Below, one piece after another: positions 53,328 to 62,198 of a stretch of DNA of 64,000 nt. Positions within the stretch are counted from its first letter, which is position 1. Each line of letters opens with the position of its first letter. The translations under genes were made by a program, and so were the position numbers. The notes below the pieces were generated by a model. That model worked only from the letters and a program-made list of their open reading frames with translations, was not told where the DNA came from and ran no database searches. This DNA comes from Fusarium oxysporum f. sp. lycopersici 4287. Its lineage: Eukaryota > Ascomycota > Sordariomycetes > Hypocreales > Nectriaceae. The DNA lies in NCBI RefSeq assembly GCF_000149955.1, contig NC_030998.1:1406020-1470019 (forward strand). The letters are read 5' to 3'.

Positions 53328-54731
53328 ATGTCGCACTCTTTCGAGATAAACGGAAACTCTCCTTTTCTCTTTCTCCCTGAGCATCTTCTCATTTCATTCT
53401 TGAACAAGGCCTCTTTCGACGGAGCCGATATTGATGAGATCATGACGGAAGTCTTAGGCACTCGTAGATTGTTCCTTTCGGAACCACGTCATGAGTCCGA
53501 GATCTTGAAAAGCGTACTTCGCAAGGGGCAGTTCCCTTTCACGCTGAAAGGTTACTTCAAGTTTGGTTTCCAGCCTTGTTCCCAGTGGATGTCTGCGCAG
53601 AGTCGAGACCCAAACCGCGGCGAACAGTCAGTCATTGTCGGTTTTGCGGAGCGATATAAGTCTGAAGAGGATACAAAAGATGGTCTGAATATCTTGAAGT
53701 TATTTTTACAGCAAACACTCCAGGCTATCGCGGCTTCAGCTTCTGACCCGTTTCCACGACCCCCTATCGACCACTTGGTTGAGTGGATCAAATGGACCGC
53801 AGATGCATTGTTTGCTGATGAGTTTCGAGATGGCATCTGTGACATGATCGAGATGCTGTGCAAGAGGGGCGATGTAATTGATTTTTATCAAGATCGCTTT
53901 GGGGCCCAAAGCCATCCAGAGACAGCACCCGACAACGCAGTCGAGCTTGCAATGCAATCTTACTGCCCCAGCTCTCTCCTTGAGAACTTTCTCATGTATC
54001 GCCCAATTGGCGAAGGGCCACTGACCGCTAGGAGCAAGCTCTGGAGACGTTTCGGTTCTGATCTGCCTCGAGGAACGCATCGCGCTGTGTCAAACTTGGA
54101 GTGGATCGTTGCTGGTATTCACACCCGGTTCTACGGCCGAAAGTTTGGTCCTTTCACTGGTTATGGTGAGAGACTCAAAGGATTTGATTACCCGGATGGT
54201 ATTGCTGAAGTATACAAGATCAAGGCTCATTTGCTTTCGAACGACTACTGTACCGACAACACTGAAAGGGAGGCTCTAAACAATCTCTCTCAGGCGGTCA
54301 CCAATACCCAGGAGATGATGTCATTCACTGGTCGTCTTCATCATAGTGAGGAGAGCGAGAATGAAGGCTTATTCAGACTTTTCAGTGCTGTATCATGCCT
54401 CGCTTCCAATTCTTACAAAACGGAGTGTGAGAAGCTGACTGAGGAGTTTGGCCCACGACGCCATCAATTCATCATCAATGATCGATTTGATCCTCGAATT
54501 GAATGGATGAAGTATACAGCTGACGTCAAAATTCCTGAGTTGCAGAGTGAACCTGGAAAGAAGTTTCGCGATGAGGCTCTCGACATCTGGCGACGCTTGA
54601 TCATCGAGCGCGGCGACAGCCGCCGATGGTGGGAGATTACGGAGCAGGGTAAGTGGTTCGTTCCTATTGAAGATGTCAAGTCTTCTCTCAGAGTCGCGAA
54701 TCCATCTGCTGCAGATGCTATGGGTCTGTAA
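53328..54731 (+). CDS. Unknown protein, 467 residues
   Basis: A single exon. The start MSHSFEINGNSPFLFLPEHLL at 53328 is the first ATG; the frame is open further upstream without ATG. The chain is helical and soluble in composition, without signal peptide, membrane helix or recognised domain. Stretches such as IDEIMTEVLGTRRLFLSEPRHE, HLVEWIKWTADALFADEF and the related MKYTADVKIPELQSEPGKKF suggest two diverged helical repeats, each with an (I/M)KWTAD or MKYTAD core (about residues 150 and 415). No functional call is possible. The long open frame and regular codon use support a real gene. Confidence 0.78.
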   Translation: MSHSFEINGNSPFLFLPEHLLISFLNKASFDGADIDEIMTEVLGTRRLFLSEPRHESEILKSVLRKGQFPFTLKGYFKFGFQPCSQWMSAQSRDPNRGEQSVIVGFAERYKSEEDTKDGLNILKLFLQQTLQAIAASASDPFPRPPIDHLVEWIKWTADALFADEFRDGICDMIEMLCKRGDVIDFYQDRFGAQSHPETAPDNAVELAMQSYCPSSLLENFLMYRPIGEGPLTARSKLWRRFGSDLPRGTHRAVSNLEWIVAGIHTRFYGRKFGPFTGYGERLKGFDYPDGIAEVYKIKAHLLSNDYCTDNTEREALNNLSQAVTNTQEMMSFTGRLHHSEESENEGLFRLFSAVSCLASNSYKTECEKLTEEFGPRRHQFIINDRFDPRIEWMKYTADVKIPELQSEPGKKFRDEALDIWRRLIIERGDSRRWWEITEQGKWFVPIEDVKSSLRVANPSAADAMGL

Positions 54732-55194
54732 GTGTTTCTGCTTTGGGTTGTTTGGGTTTTTGGGGGAGAGCTTTGGTGTTTTCGCGTGGCCCCATGGCAG
54801 ACGCTGGACGCTTTACACTCGGGAGTCTTGAGTTTGTTGAGATCTAGTTGAATAAAAAGGTAAGGACATGACCCCAATTTTCGAATCGTACCATTGTGAG
54901 GGAAATAAGATAGTGACCGTGATACTAACGTTGCAATAACCAGGATGTGAACCCCGCACAACAGCCGCCGATCCCACTCAGAGTCGGGGAACCTTGATCA
55001 TATCCTTCCTGATTGAGTATACGGAACCGACGCTTATCGGCCGGTCATGTTTCTCCATGAATGTTGAGCGAATCTCGGTGCGGCTCTACAATTGAAGTCC
55101 GGATCCTTCCGTCGCGCTGACTCGGTATAAAAGATCGACAGCGAGGCTTCTTCAGGTTTTCCCTCCTCCAAGGTTCTCTGCTCAATCATCGATC
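54732..55194. other. Intergenic with a core promoter
   Basis: The stretch holds the promoter of the secreted FAD oxidase, including the TATA box at 55126. Nothing else is seen. Confidence 0.5.
55126..55133 (+). promoter_or_regulatory. TATA box of the FAD oxidase
   Basis: TATAAAAG lies 69 bases upstream of the ATG at 55195, followed by a pyrimidine-rich leader (TTTTCCCTCCTCC). Confidence 0.6.
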
Positions 55195-56688
55195 ATGAGG
55201 TCCTCTTTGCCTCAGGTGGCAACAGCCAGCATCCTTCTGGCTTCAGGTGTCAATTCTCTCGCCGTCGCGCATCCTCACTCCTTGCGAAGCGACACGCCTG
55301 ATGAGTCCCCGGCTCTCAAGATTCCTGGGTTGCCTCTTCCTAACGCGACGAAGTCCTACTGGCAAGATCCTCCTCACCGCATCGCCAACCTCCGCACTAC
55401 GAAGGATCTGCCGACAGAGAAGACCTTTGACTATGTCATCATTGGTTCCGGTATCTCAGGTGCTGCTACAGCACACAAGCTGTTGGATCGCGACTCAAGC
55501 CTATCAATTCTGATGATTGAAGCGCGAACTGCAGCTTCAGGCGCGACTGGTCGCAATGGAGGTCATTGCAAACCTGGTGACTACAATGGTGTGAAGGCAT
55601 GGGTCGAGGCATATGGCGAGGATGATGCTCTTCGAATCGCCAACATGGAGCAGGATTGTGTCGACGACGTGCGCGATTTTGTCCGCTCACACAACGTTTC
55701 GAGTGATTTCACAGACGTCGAGACCGCCAGTCTGTACTGGACTGATGATTCGTTCAAGACAGCCGTTGAGTCAATTGAGTTTCAGCATGAGCTTGAGAAG
55801 CGCCGGCCCAATGACGTTCCCAAGAACAAGAGGACTATCTGGAAGGGCCAGGATGCTCGCGATTACTGGGGATGGCCTGAGATCGTTGGAGCTGTGACCT
55901 TCAAAGCTCATACTCAGAACCCATACCATACCGTTTGTGGGATGCTTGAGTACAGTCTTGAGAAAGGTCTCAATCTACAGACAAACACCATGGCGCTGGG
56001 CCTCAACCAGCTCGGCAAGAAGACCAAGGCTGGAGCAAGATGGGAAGTCAAGACGAACCGAGGAACCGTCAAGAGCAAACAAGTCGTCCTCGCTACCAAC
56101 GGCTTCACCCCGGCTCTTCACCCCGGCATCGCAAGCACCAACTTCACCATGCCTGTCCGTAACCAAGTCTCCGCCGTAACGCCTTCTGCCAACACGACCG
56201 ACAACAAGGTCTTTCGACGAAGCAACAGCGTTCCCGATCTCCACAGCGGCAACGTCTACATCGCCGCTCAGCCCCCAGGCGCCAAAAACGCCGGCAGTGT
56301 TGTGATTGGCGGGTCAACACAAATGTCCCCCACGCGCGAACGCTACATCACGGACGATACCGCCATCAACGACCAGATTGCATACGTTCTACACGGCGCA
56401 GCGCGAACGGTCTATGGTTATGAGAACTGGGGCGGTTCAACGAAGGTCATTCAGGACTGGACGGGTATTGTGTGCGAGACACCGGATGGGTTTCCTCTGG
56501 TCGGCGAGGTTCCGGCTGAGGATGGATTGTGGGCTATCGTTTGTATGAACGGGCATGGGATGGCGTGGGCTTATAGGAGTGCTGAGGCGCTTGTTGATAT
56601 GATGACCGAGGGAAAAACGCCGAAGTGGTTTCCTGAGCAGTTCAAGGCGCAGCGAGCGTGGGAGGTTCAGAATAACGAGGAGCTGTAA
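55195..56688 (+). CDS. Secreted FAD-dependent oxidoreductase (DAO family)
   Basis: A single exon of 497 residues. The first 24 residues form a signal peptide (MRSSLPQVATASILLASGVNSL), so the enzyme is secreted or vacuolar. The FAD loop is FDYVIIGSGISGAATAHKLLD (about 79-98), then MIEARTAASGATGRNGGHCKPG, where the ATGRNGGH stretch is typical of the DAO group (glycine/D-amino acid oxidase fold). The C-terminal FAD part includes DWTGIVCETPDGFPLVGEVP and CMNGHGMAWAYRSAEALVDMM. Members oxidise amines or amino acids with production of peroxide. Several N-glycosylation sites are seen (NAT, NVS, NFT, NTT). There are no introns, and the natural substrate is unknown. Confidence 0.88.
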   Translation: MRSSLPQVATASILLASGVNSLAVAHPHSLRSDTPDESPALKIPGLPLPNATKSYWQDPPHRIANLRTTKDLPTEKTFDYVIIGSGISGAATAHKLLDRDSSLSILMIEARTAASGATGRNGGHCKPGDYNGVKAWVEAYGEDDALRIANMEQDCVDDVRDFVRSHNVSSDFTDVETASLYWTDDSFKTAVESIEFQHELEKRRPNDVPKNKRTIWKGQDARDYWGWPEIVGAVTFKAHTQNPYHTVCGMLEYSLEKGLNLQTNTMALGLNQLGKKTKAGARWEVKTNRGTVKSKQVVLATNGFTPALHPGIASTNFTMPVRNQVSAVTPSANTTDNKVFRRSNSVPDLHSGNVYIAAQPPGAKNAGSVVIGGSTQMSPTRERYITDDTAINDQIAYVLHGAARTVYGYENWGGSTKVIQDWTGIVCETPDGFPLVGEVPAEDGLWAIVCMNGHGMAWAYRSAEALVDMMTEGKTPKWFPEQFKAQRAWEVQNNEEL

Positions 56689-57387
56689 ATGTTGAAAAGA
56701 AATCAAAAAAATTGAGAGATATTTGTTTGGTCAGAACACGAGCTAAGTGAGGTCGCATGATTAGTGAAAGCGAAACGTTGCTTGCCCAACTCGGCTACCA
56801 ATGAACCCCCAGTCGATAGCATTGACCTTCCTAGCATGACGAAGAACTACAGAACAGAATCGCAGCAATGTGCACCCTGTTAGTTCGTGCAGGCTAAATG
56901 GACTGTTAATTTATTAATGCCGGCAAGTACAAAATCTCCGACGACTTTGGTGGTGATAGATATTCCTAGTGCTGTAGACTTTTATTGGACGACGTGAATG
57001 CTTCCTATGGTGTCGGCGATCTTGCCGGCTGTTGCGTTTCCCGTCGAACCCGGGGTGACCTTGGCATCTCCTTTCCTCTTTCTCCTCTTCGGCATCTCCG
57101 TTGAATCGAAATGAAACCGGCTGCTGACGAGCTTGTGTAGAGTGGGCAGCGAGGCGGACACAATTCCAATTCCTGATTCAACAATAGACCAAAATTACAA
57201 TGTTTGCGACGTTATCTATTTCATTGTTAGATAGACAAACAAGCTGAGGTAGTGAGAAAGGATACTAACACAGATAATTCGGGATAATAGTGTAATACTT
57301 TACATAGGGAAGTCGGATTATAGTACAGAGCGGTGCCCCGTCAACGTTAGTGCACACCATTAAGCACTCAAAAGGCAACAACAAGCC
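56689..57387. other. Gene-free stretch
   Basis: About 0.7 kb between convergent genes. No supported feature. Confidence 0.5.
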
Positions 57388-58162
57388 TCACAAAGCGGCC
57401 GATCCCAGAACAGCACTGACGCCAATCTTTGTCGCTAACTTCATGTTGGATTTGTAGAGCATAAAGAGAGGCAAGATAGCACAGATCCAATCTGTCACGA
57501 CTGCGCCAGCAGATACAAGATAGCCGAGGCTTGCAATGACTACTGTTGATGCACATGTTCCTGTATGGCCCCAAGCGGTAGAAATTGGCCGGCAGATGAG
57601 GAACAGCCCGATAATAACGACGCTTGTAGATAATATGGCAAATGTGAGGGTGCACCAGATGATAATACGGTGCGTTTTTATCACGGCGATGCGGAGAAGG
57701 GTGACACAAATGGAGCTTTTGAGAAACAGCAACGAGAAGCAGTATGTGACTTGGAAGTACCAGAGGAACTGAATACACGTGGGTAAGCCACTGCTCTTTT
57801 TGGCACTAACTCACAATACATACCTTTCGTCCATCATTCTGCAGATAGGTATTTAAATTCTCGTCTTTCGTACCAAGGCCGGCAAAAACACTTCGCGCAA
57901 CAATACCGCTCACAACGACATATAGCATCTGAGGTAAAGGTGTATCAGTATTGTACCTTGATTTATCACATAACGGATTTTCGCTTACCCAACCGATCAG
58001 CATGAGACCATCATCGACGTCAAAAAGATGGTGTTTTAACCGAGCGTAATATCTCAGAATAAAGATAATTGATGTTGGAATGAGAAAGAAAATTCCCACT
58101 GCAAGGAGAGTACGGCCAAGAGATGTTGGCTCTACCGACCTTGCGGTTGCATCGATGGCCAT
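57388..58162 (-). CDS. Rhodopsin-like (PTH11-type) membrane protein, short C-terminus
   Basis: Three exons, 57989-58162, 57824-57928 and 57388-57768, encode 219 residues. Membrane helices are LLAVGIFFLIPTSIIFILRYY, MLYVVVSGIVARSVFAG, LLFLKSSICVTLLRIAV, IIWCTLTFAILSTSVVIIGLFLIC and VVIASLGYLVSAGAVVTDWICAILPLFML. The core CRPISTAW and the following WICAILP are hallmarks of the fungal rhodopsin/PTH11 family. Usual members have seven helices and a tail of 100 residues or more; here TGA after VSAVLGSAAL ends the chain inside helix six. A shift of one base would read LVRLVVAF, then a second stop, so the gene looks truncated by decay. Plasma-membrane sensing is a family-level guess. Confidence 0.72.
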
Positions 58163-58853
58163 AATATGGTGGAGAGTAGGCAGGATAAGATCTCGAGAAT
58201 AATCGACTGGCCATTTTGGATAAATGCACCAGGTTTTACAGGGCAGAGTTGCTCCTTCTAGCGACGTGACTCGACCGCAGCTTGGCCTCACTCCACACAA
58301 GTGGCTTCGTATTCGAACGAATCGTTGGGAGGCATCGCAGATTTGTCTCTAATTACTGCATCTAGAGACGTGGGACAATTGGAGTCGTGGTAAGAGACGT
58401 CATTAATTCAGCGTGCTTTTGCTGGTTGGCTTGTCATCCCTCACGAGGTGCCGTCTCGTGAGTTTCTGTTGGCCAGGCTTGAGGCCTGCGCCGCACAGCG
58501 TATTAGCTGCGTCTAAACAATGAGTTTTATTATTATTAGGAAAACTGTTACGACTCAGCGGTCATAGATCTAACTGGTTACCAAATGAAAATGAACTCAG
58601 CGGTTACGCCACGCGGATCTTATACAACAACCTCAGCAATTAGCCAGCCATGGTTTTACGTGACCAGACACCGCCAACCTGTGAGCCACCGTAGTTGTAT
58701 TCTCTACAACTACGGTGGCTGTGCAACTAGGCAGACTAGAAGCTCAAGCCACAGCCCCTCATTAACCAGGATGATAGATAAGAAAAAAGCTCACTGTTGT
58801 TCTTGTTCAACTAGACAGAGACTCTCTAGACTATCCAACTTATTCAAAACGTA
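58163..58853. other. Intergenic with a perfect hairpin
   Basis: About 0.7 kb between divergent genes. The 16-bp hairpin at 58684-58720 is the only structure recognised. Confidence 0.5.
58684..58720. repeat. Perfect 16-bp inverted repeat, 5-nt loop
   Basis: AGCCACCGTAGTTGTA, loop TTCTC, TACAACTACGGTGGCT. The stem has no mismatch. It lies 134 bases upstream of the HET gene, either in its promoter or leader, or as part of a small transposon end. Confidence 0.85.
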
Positions 58854-60985
58854 ATGGCTTCTTCTCCGTCAAGGCTTTGCACTCTTTGCGAAGGCATATT
58901 TAAAGGGGAGCTCCCAGACAGTCGCCAGTGGCTTTCACATCACAAGAGAGCGGACCTCCTGGCCGCATCGCGTCTTGGCTGCTTTATCTGCCGAACCGTC
59001 GTGAAGAGCCGCTCTTGGGATGCATTTCCTGAGCAGGCTTCGGATACTTTTCAGTATCATATTTTATACGAGCGAGGCCAGTCTGGCCTTGAATTTCAAG
59101 GATTGACTATTCGTCCATCGTTGAATACAGGAGCAAGATGGAGTTTCAGAAACGAAACCCTCGGCCGTAGGATTTGCAGACACAGCAGAAACAATTAAAT
59201 ATTCTGATCTATGCAACAGGTGGAAAACAAGCATCCGACTTCTATACTCCACAGACGGATCCTTTTGGCTCTGATCTTCCTCAAAAGTGGATCCAAGACT
59301 GTATCGACAATCATACAATATGCAACCAGGATGATCTGTCATATCGCCCGACAAGATTATTGGAGATTATCGATTCCAAGCGGCTGAGACTTGTAGAGAC
59401 TTCCACAAGCTCGACTGGGCCATACGTCTCCTTCTCTCACTGTTGGGGCAACCAGGAGATGCTTATGCTGAAAGCCGAGAATCTTGACCAGTTTCGCACC
59501 GAGATTCCAGTGGATGACCTCCCTAAAAAGTATCAAGAAGCGATTAACTTCTCTTCTCGTCTTAATATTCATTTTATATGGATCGACTCGCTCTGCATTA
59601 TTCAGGATGATGGAGAAGACTGGCAACGCGAGGCTATTACTATGAATCAAGTCTATGGTTGTTCCTTACTCAATATATGCTCCGCCGCAGCCGCGGACGT
59701 TAACGGCGTAAGCTTTCGCGGAAGGGATCCGGGTATAATGGAAGCTCTGTTCTTTAATTCATCTTGGGATGGTGAGGAGCAAAAAAGCGTCTACCTTGAG
59801 TACGACACGATGTGGGACGATATCCTGAACTCCCCATTAAGGAAGAGAGCATGGGTCTTTCAAGAGTGGTACCTATCTCCTCGATCACTCATCCTCGCCC
59901 ATAGCCAACTGTGGTGGCACTGTCGAAAAAGGGTAGCTTGCGAGCAACACCCGGAAAACCACTGGAATGGAAGATCTCTTGAAGGAATGAAAGACAACAA
60001 ACCAAAAGCAAAACCGTGGCTCTCAGATGCCCAAATCTGGGAGACGTATGTCCGAGAATACGTTGAGACCCGTCTAACCCAAGAGTCCGACCGGCTCATT
60101 GCATTTGCGGGAGTTGCTCAGGGATTTGGCCAGTCTCAGAAAGAGATACATGATCAGTATGACCCAGAGAACATTAGACCCGACCTGCTTGTTGATGGAT
60201 CTTCCAAGATATTTGATCAGTATCTGGCTGGATTATGGCGCTCGCATTTGCCTCAAGCTTTGTGTTGGGGAACTGATAACACTTTCACCAGATCAATGCG
60301 AACGTCCGCATACACGGCCCCTTCTTGGTCTTGGGCTTCTATGACAGGTCCTATTCAGCTAGCGGGCCTCTCTCCATTTGCTAACGACACTTTTGTCTCT
60401 GTTGAGTCCGTTTGGCTCAAGCACGCCGATGAGAGCCACAGTACAGGTCTTATCCATGGCGGATATATCAAGCTCCGAGGGCATCTTATCGGGCCACTTA
60501 CTTTGGAACACCAGGAGTTGCCAAAGCTTAGCTCCAAAGGCCGCATTGAAGTTGACGATGCTACAACATACCTGCCGAAAGTTACTGACGGTGGTAATTT
60601 CGACACCTGGGGTGGTGTCTTATATCCCGATGAAATGACACAAGACACGTCTGATAGGATAGTTCCCTTACTATCCTATTTGGACAACCTCACTCCAGGT
60701 CTCTGTGAAAGGGGTATCATCGATAATGCATCGAGAAAGACTGAGCGATTGGAAGAAACCAAAGGTCGTTACTTTTGCTTACCTGTTGTGCGGGATGAGT
60801 GTTTTGTGAAGAATGGGCGTTTTCTCTTTGAGGATTCGTTTGAAACTCTCTACTGCCTTGCTTTGTTTCAACCTACACATCAAGATACCGTTTTCCATCG
60901 TATTGGGATGATAAGGTTCGAGAAGGAGATACCGAGTGAGCAGTTTGAAGGTACTTATGCTAAAACTACAATTACGGTATTATAA
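58854..60985 (+). CDS. HET-domain (heterokaryon incompatibility) protein
   Basis: Exons 58854-59166 and 59220-60985 are joined by a 53-nt GTAGGA...CAG intron with a CTGAT branch and encode 692 residues. The N-terminal CTLCEGIFKG and GCFICRTVV pairs form the cysteine motif common before HET domains. The HET core follows at about 190-330: YVSFSHCWGNQEML, FIWIDSLCIIQDDGEDWQRE, VYGCSLLNICSAAAADVNGV and LRKRAWVFQEWYLSPRSL. The C-terminal half has a second globular region with APSWSWASMTG, the usual HET distal marker. Such proteins trigger cell death on non-self fusion in fungi, but many family members have no known partner. Promoter distance and position near the scaffold part with relics fit a variable region. 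Confidence 0.9.
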
Positions 60986-62198
60986 GACTAGTGATTAGTA
61001 TTATCAGAACCTCGCAGGTCAGGCAATCCAATATAGTTTGGACATCTTGCTACCTGTTCTCCTAACAAAGGCTGATACACAGAAAACTATTCCAGGTTTC
61101 CGAGTCCCCTACAAACATATCTCTGGTGTGCCTTGCAAGAACATACGGGATAAATTCATCAAAGCCTTGAACGTCTGGATCGAAGCTCCAGTTGAGAAGA
61201 TGGCTCTGTTGAAAGAAGTAACCAACATACTTCACAATTCGTCACTCATGAGCCTGCAGTGAAGGCAGCCTGGTAGGTATTAGATTACACCTGCTTCTAC
61301 AATCACCTACCCTGTGCAAGCGCACGCTGCCCAGCAGACCCGCAAACTCCTAAGGACCTTCGTGACCTTACCATGACCGTTATAACGACGAATTTCGGCA
61401 GCAAGCTAGTCTCTGGCCTCAGAGCCTGCCGGATTAAAGACTTGGGCTCTCAATCTCTAGTAGCTGCTATCTGAGATGGCCTCTATCTGTAGGGGAGGAG
61501 TGAGCAAGCTTGGTTATATGACCGTGATCTCAACTAGTGGAGCCACGGGAACGGATTGACAATTTGCTTAAAACAATTAAAACTTAATCCATAGACTAGA
61601 TAGGAATACAGGCCTGCTCTGGCCGAACTTGCATGGCGTTGTTCTATTATAGACCTTGGTTAAGTCTTGTTTCAAGTAGCTTGTTATTTTCCGAACTCGC
61701 TCATTAACCCCGACTTTATACAATCATACAAAGGAGACACTGATCTACCAGGGCACTGTCCTGTTTTATGCCTGTATTACAATTAATTCATTTTACCCTT
61801 GTCTGAAGGGTGATGATTGTATGCAAGAAACACCAATGATGGGCCCAATAAAGACTCTACGATCTTGATGCAAGTGAGATGTAGAGACAGATCATACAGA
61901 TTTAATTTTTCAAGTCCAACCCTGAGTCCGAGCCGGCCCATCAAACATCAAGTCTCGGAATGAAGCCCACCTATATTCGCCCTGGTCATGACAGAGAGGT
62001 ACCTCATTGGCCAGTCTCTTGACCCCTGCGAGCGCAGCGTCCATAAGCCCATTTGTCTAGAGTGCGAAGTTCAAAGAGAAGCAATTGTGCACTTTCAATG
62101 GCAAACACCCCATGTTTCTCTTCCTCTCTCTCTTTACATTTTTACCGTCCTTTCACACTCTCTTTTCTCTCTCTTTAATCAAGGCTAAGGCTGCTCTC
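60986..62198. other. Stretch with a prenyltransferase relic
   Basis: Apart from the relic at 61083-61262, nothing is recognised in the 1.2 kb up to the next gene. Confidence 0.5.
61083..61262 (+). pseudogene. Truncated polyprenyl (GGPP) synthase-like fragment
   Basis: The frame reads KTIPGFRVPYKHISGVPC, KNIRDKFIKALNVWIEAP, VEKMALLKEVTNILHNSSLM. This order is the N-terminal region of fungal GGPP synthases and of the prenyltransferase half of fungal bifunctional terpene synthases. There Y-x-x-x-x-P-x-K-x-x-R-x-x-L-I-x-A-x-N-x-W is followed by L-H-x-A/S-S-L-x-x-D-D. The DDxxD motif that should follow SLM is absent; the frame goes SLQ and stops at 61262. Upstream bases CTAAC and a CACAG acceptor look like the 3' end of an intron. 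No other exon is seen within 1 kb, so it is a relic or a gene piece. The exact source enzyme cannot be told. Confidence 0.6.
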
